Shown: piece by piece, positions 47,999 to 59,987 of the stretch
Layout: each line of letters starts with the position of its first letter
Numbering within the stretch: position 1 is the first letter of the stretch
NCBI GenBank assembly: GCA_012064385.1
Contig: QRDG01001725.1
Location: forward strand, 868,001 to 932,000
Direction: 5' to 3'
DNA length: 64,000 nt
Origin: Puccinellia tenuiflora
Taxonomy: Eukaryota; Streptophyta; Magnoliopsida; Poales; Poaceae
Notes under the pieces: model-generated
What the model was told of the DNA's origin: nothing
Databases searched by the model: none
Seen by the model: only the letters and a program-made list of their open reading frames with translations
Program-made: the position numbers and the translations under genes

Positions 47999-50900
47999 AT
48001 GGCTCGCTCGCCGGAGGCGGCGGCCATGTGCCTGGAGTGCTTGGAGCGGCGCGTCCGATCCGACCTCGCCGGTTCCGGACTCTCCTTCGTCCACGGCTTC
48101 TCCGATTCCCCTCTCCCCTTTGCCTCCTCCGCTGTCGTCCAGGTCCGTCCCCCGCTCCATGTCCTCATCTCTCGATACTCATCTCGATAGATAGATGGTC
48201 CCTGAAATTCGCATCCAGTTCGCTACATCCTCTTTCCGAGACAGCTTTTAGCTACCTTAATTTTGCTATTCGCATTCAATAACACCTAGTATCTGTGTAT
48301 GTTTAGTTTATTTCCGAGACGCATGTTAAAGCCCTGTCCATGTAAAAGCTTGTAGAAGAGCTAGTTATTGTAGTTAAGCATAATTCTTCCTCTCTTCACC
48401 GCAGATAGCATCTGATGGACCCGAGCAATGTATTGGGAGGTACGACTAGGCATTCTTGGTTTACTTTCATATCTGTTCATTTGATTTGGATACTAATCAT
48501 GTTACAAGTTCAGATTGTAGATCTTATTAAACTTGCTATTTGAAGCAAAACTGCATACATAACTTTGATTGAGAGTCTCTTGTGACCTTGTAACCACACA
48601 AATACATGTACTAACTACTCAATTATTGAACTGTAGTGGTTTTGCTTTTGATATAATCGAAGCTGCTGTGAACGTTTTAGTTCTTAGATTGGGATTTGGT
48701 AGGAGGACATGTTGAGTATTTATGCCAGATACATGGAATAGTTTTAGTTTGGATTTTTGTACTACGGAACCAAGTTTTGAACAGTGTTGGCAAACATTTA
48801 GTTCTGGAAACAAGAATCATGAGAAATTATGCTCAGTGGAAAGCTGCTGCTAAACTAGCCAACTCAATCATATGTACAATATCATATTTTAATAATGCAT
48901 GTTAATTTCCAGTAATCTCTCGGAAACAAAACAATAGCTATAGAAAATTAACCATTAGCACCTCTATGCAGTTCGTGTTTGCCGACGTAGCGCATTCAAG
49001 GCTCAATGATATCTGTGTTTCTCAGTTGTTCAGTTTCCTCTTTCTTTCTTATTTATTTATTTAAAAGCGACAATGTATATCTTGCAGCCAGAAGACCAGT
49101 GGTTATTTTGTATTGGTGGCACTAAATGGTGGTAAGACATTTGTGGATATTAAAAAATGGTAAAGTTCCTCATCAAGCTTATTATCTTTATCTTCGAAAG
49201 GCTTCCATATTCAATATATAATATTCTCCACATTATTCTTCCTGGCAGTGAGAATAATCCATTGAAGCAACTAAACTTATGTACTGATGATAACCAGTGT
49301 GCTGCGCAAGCAGATTCCTCTCGTGGGATTGAATATACTGAAGATCTTCAAAGTCCTTCAAGCTCCGACAGTCAGCAACTAATTATAAACACAATTACCA
49401 AGTTAACTCCTGTTTACTATGTGGGCAGAGTCTCCACTTCAGAATTTAGAGATCTTATGGCAAGCTATATGAATCTGTCCATTGAACAGAATGTGATTAA
49501 TTCACTAAATATGTTGTGTCGAAACAAAATTAGTGGATCAGCTGGTTTAGATTTCCTCAGTTTTGTTGGATTTTCAGCATACGATGATATACATCATTCT
49601 GGACTTGTGAGGCACCCGAACATCTTACCTGTGTTAGGTGTTGTAGAATCATCTGATTGTTGGTACATGTTGCAAGCAAAGGCTCCGTACACTTTGGAAA
49701 ACATCATGCACTACAGTCCAGAAGCATTGTGCTCAGATTGGCATATCAGATTTTTCATCTTCCAGATAATATCTGCGACGGCGTATCTTCATGATTTTGG
49801 AGTTCATCATGGCAATCTGAAACCATCAACCATCTTGATGTCAGATTCTCTATGGCCTTACCTGAGCATAAGTGATATCTGGCATGTTAAACAGAACTGG
49901 GGTTTTGGGGGACCTGAAGGTTCAACACCTAATTCATGCTGTGTTGCAGAGGATTGTATATCGAGATCCATTTATGACAGTTTCAGTTTGCCATCATCCT
50001 TAGATTGGTCGTCTCACTTTAAACGATGGTGGGCAGGTGAGTTGAGCAATTATGAATACCTTCTTGTCTTGAACAAGTTAGCTGGTAGAAGATGGGGTGA
50101 TCCAGCTTTTCATCCTGTGATGCCTTGGGTAATAGATTTCACAGTGAGGCCTGATGAAAATTCTGATATTGGTTGGAGAGACCTCACCAAAAGTAAATGG
50201 CGGCTTGCAAAAGGTGATGAACAATTGGATTTTACTTTCTCCTCATCTGATGTTCCACATCATGTTTCTGATGAGTGTCTCTCAGAGCTAGCAGTTTGCA
50301 GTTACAAAGCAAGAAGGCTATCGAAGACCATCTTGAGGTCAGCTGTCCGCTCTGTCTATGAGCCGAACGAATATCCATCTAGTATGCAAAGGCTTTATCA
50401 ATGGACTCCTGATGAATGTATCCCAGATTTCTATAGCGATCCTTGGATTTTTGTCTCTCTTCATTCTGAAATGAGTGATTTGGCTTTGCCTTCCTGGGTG
50501 ACATCTTCAGAGGAATTTATTTGTCTTCACAGAGATGCCTTAGAGAGTGATCGGGTCTCACAACAGTTGCATCATTGGATTGATATAACCTTTGGCTATA
50601 AACTTACCGGGGAGGCATCTATTGAAGCCAAGAATGTCATGTTGCCTCCTAGTGATCCATCAAGGCCTAAATCAATTGGACGACGGCAGCTTTTTACGAA
50701 GCCACATCCTAAGCGTTTTATTAGCACACCTCACTCAGCCTACCACAATAAAGTGCAGTCTTGTGCAAGATGCCAAGGAAAAGGAGGCAACTCAACTACT
50801 GATGTAATGTTAAATGGCTGTAATCCTCGAAATATGCTTTCACAAGTTGACTATTTGGAAGAGTTTGAACATGCAACATTATTTATGGAGCTTGAACATC

Positions 50901-53900
50901 ATTTGGACCCAATATACAGTTATGCTGACACTTTTGCTAGTTGTTGCTCGTCAGTCAAATATCCCAAGAGTGAATTTACAGACCAGGAGACATTGCAACC
51001 TGATAGTGTATTATCAGTGGTGCCTGATTTTGTTTTTGGCTCCTATCTTGATTGCTTTGAGTCTGATGATAGTTCTCCTATGGGCTATCAAGAGCTGTTG
51101 CGCTGGAAGCAAATGTCTTATTCAGTTAATGAGCATCATGCAAATGATATATTTTCTATAGGGTGCATGTTAGCGGAAATCTATCTGAGCAGACCACTTT
51201 TTGATGCTTCCTTGCTAGCTGCATATAAAGAAACTGGCACGCTGCCAGGAGCACTCCATGAATTGCCTGTTCATGTCGCTGTGCTTGTTGAGTCATGCAT
51301 CCAAAGGGAATGGAAAAGGTAACATAAATAATTATATCTGCTGTTTATATTTGCACTTTGACACCCCATCAAATTGGTGATGTGTTTTCTTAAATTTACA
51401 AGAACACACTAATTTTATTTTATTTTTGTGATCTCTTGCAGTAGGCCATCATCAAAGCAACTTCTTGATTCACCATATTTTCCTCCATCAGTTCGATCGG
51501 CGTACATGTTTCTTGCTCCACTTCAACTTCTATGTACACCTGGAGATCGCCTGAAGTATGTTGCTAAGCTTGCAAGCGAAGGAGCACTTAAAGCCATGGG
51601 AAAATTTGCCGCTAAAGTGTGTGCACCTTACTGCCTTCCTTTTGTTTCATCATCTCTGTCGGATGTTGACATCGAGTCTGGCTTATCTCTGCTTAAAGAT
51701 TTTTTGAAGTGCTTGAGTGTCCAAGCAACAAAGGAACTTATTCTGCCCATCATTCAGAAGATCTTACAGGCCGGTTAAGACATCAGTGGGAAAACATTCT
51801 CTTGTAGTTTTCTTTCATTTCAAGGTTCTGGTCTTTGGGATATAATGCCCTTTGTTCTGACAAGTCATTTCTGCACGTTGTTGCTACAGGCACCGGAATA
51901 CTCACATCTGAAGGTTTCTCTCCTTCAAGATTCTTTTGTTCGAGAGCTATGGAAAAAATTAGGAAAACAGACTTATATCGAGAAGGTGCATCCCTTGGTC
52001 ATAGCAAACTTGTACAATTCACCGAACAAGATAACTGCATCTGCCGCGTCTATTGTTTTAATCGGTTCAAGTGAGGAACTAGGAATACCAATAACTGTTC
52101 ATCAGGCAAGTCTTAATCCAACAGTGTTCTGGTGTACTGCAATGATACCATCCGTACTGATTAATGTGTTCACTTTATGCAGACAGTTTTACCACTAATC
52201 CACTGTTTCGGCAAAGGTTTATGTGCTGATGGAATTGAAACTTTGGTCAGGATAGGTATCACAGTTAACACCGTCTCCTTGTGGTGAATTTTTGTGTTAT
52301 TTGGTCAGTGCTTGACCTTATTCTTCATAGGTGGACTTCTTGGAGAAAGCTTTATTGTGAAGCAAATTCTCCCCTTGCTTAGGAATGTTATACTTTTATG
52401 TATCGACTCCTCCAAGGTGATTAAGCCAGAACCACAGCATATTTGGAACTCTTTTGCTCTGATTGATGGCTTATCTGCTTTGGAAGGCCTTGTATCAGTT
52501 CTTCCAGTTAAGGCAGTTCTCAGGGAGCTTCTTCAGGTATTTTGGCGGAAAAAATTAAGTTTGGTGAATAAATATAATCGTTGGTGAAAATGGATATATG
52601 CTGAGTTCTGGAGCTCTGCTATATTGGAATCTTTATTTTCAGTAGTGAGCACAGATTGAATTCAGATATCACTGTTTATGCACTATTTTAGTGACCATTA
52701 GACACCAATAAACATGTCTCAGTTACGACTCGATATATTTTCTATTTTATTTTTTGGGTTTGATGTAACAATTTGAAGTATACAACTCAGTATGATGTAA
52801 AAATAAAATTACAGTAAGAAATCAACAGATTACAAAATTTTAACAGTTTTGCGCAAGATGCATCAGCATCAATAAAGTTGAATTCAGGTTTGCAAATGCA
52901 TCATTTTTTTTCAGTTTTAAGCTTAGATACGTAAATCATCTTTCACCTTATTGAAACATGTTATTAATTTGGATAGAGAATGGCCTGGCCATGAAATTAT
53001 TACATTTAAATTCGGCATATATGTCAAATAGAACTATATACTTGTCAGTTGTCACTCTTAAATGTGTATTCACTCCTACTTTGGCCACATTTACAGGACC
53101 AAGTCTGTCTTCATATAAAGATTCTTATGCTGGTTCATTTGGATCTTCGTGTGATTCAGGCAATAATTCTTCACTGACATTTTCTTGTACTCTCCCAGTA
53201 ACACACCTTCAATTCATTTGACCGAGTTAATTTATTTGCTTTCTGTTACTTAGGTGGCAGCTACTACATTTCTTGACCTTTGTGTACGAATTGGACCAGA
53301 TAATACTGTCATATATGTTTTGCCACATCTAAAAGAGCTTTTTGCTGAATTGGCCTTTTCTCTTGACTCTTCTGCTGTTAGCCTTCCTACGAAAGGGTTA
53401 AAAATCTCTGAAGGATACAAAAGTGAACCTAGTAAAATGGAATCTAGAATTGATCTCGTGTAAGTAGAAACCCCTATTTTTTGCTGTGATTTCGATGTTT
53501 GATATAAGTAATGCTACACACTTCATATATTTACTCACTAACGTTAATTATTGTAGGTTTTTTCTATATCCTTTCTTGGCATCACTGGTTGGAATAGAGA
53601 AGCTCCGTGAATGCTGCTCTACATGGTTTCTATTGGAGCAATCTCTTCAAAGGTTGTACAATTGGAAGGTATATGAAGGCTGCTTTGGCTCCTATGGACT
53701 GTTGAGATTTCTATTTTCCTTCTTATTTGACCTGCCGTTCTTTTCTTTTTCTTCAGTTGGAGCCTTTCAGTGAAATCGCTAAAACTGGTTGGAATGTGGC
53801 ACCTTCCAAGCACGGATCTAGGCTTGAGGATGGAACGTCTAGTGACAATTTGTCCGCGTCAAATTCTGGAAATCAGCCGTGGTTTTGGTTTCCTAGTCCT

Positions 53901-56900
53901 GACAGTAGTTGGGGGACACCTGATTTTCTTGGACGTAGTAGCTGTCTGAAGGATGATCGTCCATGGAAGATCAAAGCTTCAGTCCTTCACTCAGCCCGTG
54001 CACACCCTGGGGCTCTGCGGTCATTAGCAGTCCATGATGACGAGTGTACAGTTTTTACTGGGGGAGTTGGACCTGGTTTCAAAGGAAGTATACAGCGTTG
54101 GGAGTTGCCAAACATGAATTGCACATCTGGATATTACGGGCATGAAGAGGTCAGTTGTCTCACTCCCTGCATATGGCTTTCTTCTTTGCTATTATTGCTT
54201 CATGGTTCTTATTTCTTAGCTAAATGTAGTCTGTACACATCTTGTACGGATATTTAGCTTATTGTCTGAATTATGGTGCTTTGATTGTTTAGTAGTTATG
54301 TCTGTTGTGATGAATCCGTAGATTACAGTGTAGTACCACTGAGAGGACAGCTAAGCTGAATGGGCACTAGTGGAGGGATATCAGACTACTCCAATAAAAA
54401 TTGAAACTTGAGTGGGGCCCTTCGATCCCACTTGACCTTCTTTGGTTCTGCCCATGTTCAGAACAACCATTAATTGTAATAAAATTTAAATAGAGTTCAG
54501 ATTTTGCAAAGTAGAGAGGGAATAGAGTGAGGTGTTCAGAATTTATAAGAAGCTTTTGTAATATTTTGCCATCTTGTAGATACTCAAATCTTCTATTTTC
54601 TTATTCCGATGCCAAGGTTTGTAGATGTGGTATTCTTCTAGAAGTTTTTGAGGAGATGGCACATAATCATCTGTCCACACGTGCATATCTTCGACGTTAG
54701 ATCAATGCCAGGTCCTGGCCTGATTTTGCACTAGTGGTAGCCTAATTGGAGAAGATAAATAACCAAAAAGTAAGGTAATAAAATGCGGAATGCAGATGAC
54801 TTGGATTTCCCTTGTTGCCAACTCAAACTCAACATACCTGCCTAAAAGGTTAATGTTTGAGCAAACTAATTGGCCAACAATTGCTACACAAAGCACCAAT
54901 TAATATGGCAAGAAATCATAAAATACTTCTATTGTTAAAAAATTGAAGCTATACAGAACTTCAAAACACAAGATTTTTGAGAGAACACAAAAAGTTTCTG
55001 TATCGATGGATTGATAGAAAGATAAGTATAAATACAAATGTAAGAGTAGGCTAATGGCTTGATTATCATCCTTGGACACCCCAGTATGATCCTACAATCT
55101 GGCCTCTGCCTTGATGATGCTCGGTAGACTTAACACATCTGAGCACTTGGCATTGAAGACACGCACTCTATGCGTTTGTGTAGTGTTCTTTCAGTAAATG
55201 TTGTGGTTTTGCAGCAACTTTTCTATAGTATTATATTCTATATCATATATCGGATTTCTCGATCTCGCTTCCCTTTGTTCTGTGTTTGAACTCATTGATG
55301 TACTCTTTATAAGTTGATTCCACCCCCTAGATAGATAGCTTTTTTTTATGTTCCAAAAGTTCATTTTCTGATATTTTATGTACTAGGTTGTCAATTCCAT
55401 CACTATCCTGTCAATTACTGGAAAAGTAGCTTCTTGTGATGGCACGATTCATATTTGGAATGGGCAGACAGGAAAGCTCATAGCAGCTCATACCGAATCA
55501 TCAACAAGCTTTCCGCTGCAAACTGTATCTGTTGAACAGGCAAACATGCTTAATCAGGACGGGCTCTCAGGTGGAATATTGTCAACTGCATTTCGTGGTA
55601 GTTTGTATACGACCATGCATTACATGGCATCTGAAGATAAACTTGTTGCTGGTTTGGGAAATGGATCTATCAGGTATACACCTTTTTCATCTGTTTGTTG
55701 GTTTTGGTCATTTCATTATGTTTCTGAACATATATTGAAATATGCTTCCTGCTATTCTACTGGGGTAAATGTACGGGCGATCAGAACTACTAGCTTATGT
55801 ATGTTCACAATTGTGACCATGTTTGGTAGGCACACTGAAACAATGTAGGGAGAAAAATTATTTCACTTAACCAGGTGGTCTATGTGAGCTTGGAAGCATT
55901 GTTAGATGTTAGTTAGTGTTTGTTGTAGAATTAGCAATGCAAGTTGAGAACATATTTCTTTTTCGCTGGAACTTGCAACTTGCTGTTATTGCATCCTATT
56001 TCTACGTCACTACCCAATAATTTTTCTACTAATGGTTGGATGCACATTGATTATGTAGATTTATTGATATCTCTCGGGATCAGAAGCTGCATTTGTGGAA
56101 GAGTGATTCAGCTGAAATCTCTTTCTCATCACTTGTATCAGCTATTTGCTCGTGTGGCTCAGACAAGCAGAGGAATGGGAGCCTAGTTGCTTCATCATCC
56201 TGGATTGCAGCAGGTCTAAGCTCTGGTTATTGTCGATTACTCGATGAGCGTAGTGGAAAAATTATTGCAGTTTGGCGAGCACATGATGGTCACATTACGA
56301 AGGTATGTCAATGCCCCTACTCTGCTATCCAGTATAAGGGCAAAACCATGAGCAATAGTTATTCTACCATCTGATTGATTCATTTTCTATTTTCTCACAA
56401 AGTTGGCGTCACCAGAGGATCACTTGATTGTATCAAGCTCCCTTGACAAGACTCTTCGAATTTGGGATCTAAGAAGGTATTGTTCTTTGAATGCAACAAT
56501 TTATTGATTGCCTACAGTATGACATGTTCTTTATTCCATTGTTGTATTTTTTGACTGTATATTGTATTAGTGCAATATCGTATACGAAAAGGGATTTACA
56601 CAATTTTTCTTGTACTATTTGTGTTCCGAAATTGTTCTTGAGAAATAAATTATTTGGACCATAGTGACATTGATGAGATCATATTACCACACTGAATTCA
56701 CAAATTCACAGAAGCAGTGTGCTATTTAAGTTTGAGGATTACACAATACATGTATATCATATTACTTATACTATCTTGTTTGCAATTTGAACTTTCTTAG
56801 TTTCTTAAAGTTTTTTTGTGGGAAATGTGACAGGAACCTATCAACCCAGTCAAACATTTTCAGAAGCCATTCAGATGGCATCTTTAGCTTTTCTGTTTGG

Positions 56901-57296
56901 GGTCAAGACTTGGTATCAGTTTCAAGAAACAAAATTGCACTGACTTCCCTTTTGAGACCAACAAGTGAGGTATATATACTTGCTCCTCTTGACCTCATGT
57001 TACCACACGATCTTCTAAACTTTGTTATTTGGAACAGCTGTGTAGACTCCTTTTGGACTTTTACATATGATATGAATTGTAAGTCCACTCTGTTCCTGTT
57101 GAAGTAACTGTTGGTATATTGTCAAATAAATTCCGTGCAGATTGGACATCAGCAGCTCGTACTTCAGAACTTGTATTCAGCTGACAGAGGAGTAAAATAT
57201 AAGAACATGTCTGTTCTTTCGACTATTTCTGTGCTTCCTTCGTCAAGATTGTTTGTAGTTGGAACAGAAGACGGTTTTGTCAAAATCTGCCACTAG
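47999..57296 (+). CDS. GFS12: GFS12-type BEACH/WD40 protein with kinase-like domain, 17 exons
   Basis: The predicted protein has 1,604 residues, close to Arabidopsis GFS12. Exons: 47999-48142, 48405-48439, 49088-49159, 49249-51318, 51442-51769, 51890-52105, 52183-52255, 52331-52536, 53097-53159, 53254-53459, 53557-53668, 53757-54149, 55387-55673, 56059-56302, 56403-56476, 56834-56969, 57141-57296. Phases agree at all junctions. A kinase-like N-lobe and catalytic loop (HHGNLKP, about residue 270; HRD Asp missing, and DIW instead of DFG) is followed by a BEACH domain (about 326-547: FKRWWAGELSNYEYL, FHPVMPWVIDFT, WIDITFGYKLTG), then the kinase C-lobe (NDIFSIGCMLAEIYL, about 715), a helical middle, and WD40 repeats (about 1250-1604: LASCDGTIHIW-like, SSSLDKTLRIWDLR). 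GFS12 is known in endosome/vacuole trafficking and is predicted catalytically inactive. Introns after exons 5, 6 and 9 appear to start with GC. Confidence 0.9.
54150..55386 (+). other. Large intron 12 of GFS12
   Basis: This 1,237-bp intron has canonical ends (gtcagt and tactag). It is AT-rich and holds no open frame or repeat that I can support. It separates the first WD40-bearing exon from the rest of the propeller. Confidence 0.6.
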
Positions 57297-58737
57297 GTGG
57301 TTCCAGTAGTGGTAATCGTCTCTCTTTTGTATTTTAGTTGTGTGTCTCTTCTTTCTAAATTTTTAGTGGTGCCTTGCTATAGTTTTCGTTTACTTCCATT
57401 CGCGGCACTCGCTACAGATTACAGAATAGAATATATAAGCAATGCACTGATGTAAATTTCATGGCTGTGTATAGGCTTCATGTTTTGTCTGATTTTTTCC
57501 CTTGCAATAAACACATCGCTATATATTACCATAACCTTCTAGCTTTGTTGTTGGTATCACAATGGAGCCAGGGAGCATGTGCTCCAGGCTAAAAAAGGGC
57601 ATTTACAGATGTCAAACAAATCTGTTTTTTTTTTTTAACATATGTACTTGTCCATGCCCTATGGGCACACATTAATTTCCAGGAAAAAAGACATTTTTTG
57701 GACATGTGTAAAAAAAATTGGTGCTCCAAAAAATCCTTTACAACACAACTTTTTGCCTAGGAAACAAAAAATGCCTTGTCTTAATGAAACTTTGCAGACA
57801 TGTAAAAGACACATACCATGTTAGATTTTGTTTTTACGAATTTAATGTTTGTCTCGGGAGAAATACTCCCGGGAGCCAAAATGCCATCCTAACTTCGTTC
57901 GTGAAAGCCAAAATGTTTGGTACCTTCCGAAGATTTTTTTACTTCCACTCATTTTTGCTTGCTCAGTTTTGGGCGCATCGTAGCAAGAAAATGTGTATGC
58001 AATGCTAATGCGTATAAATTCTTACCATTGGTTGGTATCTATTCAAATTCTTGTTGACCAAAACTGATCAACTCTAGGAAATTTTGTATGATGTGTATAG
58101 ATTCTTAGCATTTTTCTGATCTCTGTCCAAATTGTTGTTGACCAAACCTGATCAACGCTAGGAAAATTTGCCAGCATATATCGCATACATTGTTGTACTG
58201 GAGTCTGGATCACTCTTGCAAGCTGTAATAAATAGTTCTTGCTAAGGAGTAAGGAGTAACTGCGAAAGATGCCAATGCTAGAACTGTAGTCGTCTCCTCT
58301 CTGTTGAGTTTGAAATCTGTTCTGAAACCTGTCCTTTATTGGAGAAATGTTACAGTGTTGCCTGTCGATCTCCTGTTGGCTTGTACCGCCACAAAGCTGA
58401 GGATGCCTTCAATTCTGATATTTGCTGCAGACCTACCTGACATGGATCATGGTAGCTTCAATGTGGGTAGTTGGTTAGTGTGGAGGGGAAGTAAATTGGA
58501 GCCTGCATTCTGATATGAATGCTCTCGTTTACTGCCGTCTGAGGCCTCATCCCTTCCTCTCCTTGCAGCCCTCGATATGCGCATCCAGGCCACTATTTAC
58601 CCAGCATCAGATATGCCAAGTCTTAGCTTTATGATCTTCATTTAAGCCAACAGAATAAGCACGTATGGTCCCGTAGAGTATTTTGGTTTGACCGTAGCCA
58701 AAACAGTTGGAGCCACTGGCACAGTTACGTTCACTGA
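57297..58737. other. Intergenic region after GFS12
   Basis: The first part is likely the GFS12 3' UTR. The stretch from about 57,560 to 57,900 (gggagcatgtgctccagg at the start, ctcccgggagccaaaatgcc at the end) looks like a degraded repeat with inverted GGAGC ends. No gene is supported; the short frame at 58304-58513 has no recognisable content. Confidence 0.45.
58010..58175. repeat. Diverged tandem duplication of about 80 bp
   Basis: Two consecutive units share gtata(a/g)attctta, tct(a/g)t(t/c)caaatt, ttgttgaccaaa and ctgatcaac(t/g)ctaggaaa in the same order. They are clearly duplicated but have since diverged. Confidence 0.7.
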
Positions 58738-58815
58738 CACGTGGGTCCTGCTCCAAAGAAACACAGTTTACCAAGGATCAAGCACAGTGCACTACGCGAC
58801 TGCTTATAAAAGAGG
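58738..58815 (+). promoter_or_regulatory. Promoter of the small cell-wall protein gene
   Basis: A TATA box (ttataaaaga) lies about 85 bp before the ATG, near 58805. A G-box/ABRE-like core (gacacgtggg) lies at about 58736-58745. Both are in usual positions for a regulated plant promoter; response to abscisic acid or stress is only an inference. Confidence 0.6.
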
Positions 58816-58890
58816 GGGCTGGATAGCTGGTTCTTGGCAAAACCACAAACCTGCAACTGCAAGCAATAGTAGCAACTAGGTCTAGCAACA

Positions 58891-59202
58891 ATGGAGAGAC
58901 GTAGCAGCATCAGTGCGAGCCTTGTTCTCGGCCTCCTGCTCGCCGCCACCGTTGCTTGCCATGGTGCCAGGGGCATCCCTGCAACTGAGCCCAAGCCCTA
59001 CCGTCCCCAGAATGTCTTTGGTTTCGGTGGCTTCTACCCTGGCCCATCGGTCAACTGGGTGTTTCCGGGGCCAAACGGCGTCACACCACAGGTAGGCTTC
59101 GGCGGGATGCCGGGCTCTAGCTCCCTCCCTGGCACTGGTGGATCGCCGTTGATGCCTGGTGGCGGTGGCATGGTCGGCATTCATGGTGCTGCCAACCCCT
59201 GA
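58891..59202 (+). CDS. Small secreted glycine/proline-rich cell-wall protein
   Basis: The predicted protein has 103 residues in one exon. Residues 1 to about 26 form a signal peptide: MERRSS, a hydrophobic core LVLGLLLAATVA, and a likely cleavage near CHGARG. The mature part is basic then Gly/Pro-rich, with PYRPQNVFGFGGFYPGPS, a central NWVFPGPNG and a C-terminal GGMPGS/LPGTGG/LMPGGGG tract. This matches the plant 'putative cell wall protein' family of short secreted proteins with no known enzymatic role. The signal peptide and composition point to the apoplast. The ATG is the first after a good TATA box. It lies between the GFS12 gene and a secreted peroxidase, but no functional link is shown by the sequence. 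Confidence 0.85.
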   Translation: MERRSSISASLVLGLLLAATVACHGARGIPATEPKPYRPQNVFGFGGFYPGPSVNWVFPGPNGVTPQVGFGGMPGSSSLPGTGGSPLMPGGGGMVGIHGAANP

Positions 59203-59987
59203 TTGTGTTGTCTTAGGGTTTTAAGGTTCTGCTTGTTAGAGCTATTATGCAGCTACATGTTAGCGTGGTAGTAGCGTAAGCTTCTGGCTTCTCTAGTTAT
59301 AGTATTGTGTTATGTAGTGCGTGTTGTTGTGTCTTGTGTGTTCTTTACAAGTAGTGATCTGTGTGCCCTGAGTCTGTGTAAAAGACTTGTTCTTGGCTCT
59401 GTTATTTTACACTGTGCACTTTTCTTCTTCTTAAAGGTTGTGTTGCTGTCGTGGGTTCAAGCTTCAAAATCCCATTGCATCTATATCTTTGGTTTTGAGA
59501 GTGAGGATTTGAAGCCATGAGCTGAGAGTCAGTATATCTGTCGTTGTTCTCAGCATGCTTCCAGTTTATTATGTTGTTGATGAAATGCCTTTTTCATGTT
59601 GGTTCTTGTTTGTTTTTTGTGAGCATTCATATGTTGGTTCAACTTGCTGCATCATCTTTAGTTATGGAAAACTGAGTAACTTTGATATTGTGCACATTTG
59701 TCGATATCCTCTGGAAGTGGCTCTATCCACCATCCGTTTTATGTCTTGAATTTTAAATACAATACTAAAAGGAACACAGCTTAAGTTCACAGCACGCTAT
59801 TGTTAAAAAAAAAAACTCTTATCTGGCATTGTTACAACAAGCACTAAGCAGCAGACGGAACAAAACAAAAAACAGTACAGTCTTTTCTTTTTCTTCAGTT
59901 ATGTAGTATTCCTTTTTATTCTTGTCAAAGCAACAACCTGAACGTAGGTTGTATTGAGTTACTCTCGACCACGGTCCGCAGCAACTA
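59203..59987. other. 3' UTR of the cell-wall gene and convergent spacer
   Basis: This is AT-rich, non-coding sequence between convergent genes. It holds the likely 3' UTRs of both. A run of ten A lies near 59806. I see no other feature. Confidence 0.55.

Noticed and set aside
51835..52074. Alternative frame through GFS12 exon 6 if the GT at 51774 is used as donor
   Set aside because: It leads to a stop within the exon and loses the family sequence APEYSHLKVSLLQDSF seen in the other frame. I kept the GC donor but flag the uncertainty.
58304..58513. Possible small gene upstream of the cell-wall protein
   Set aside because: There is no signal peptide, domain or promoter in place, and codon use is like the surrounding non-coding DNA.
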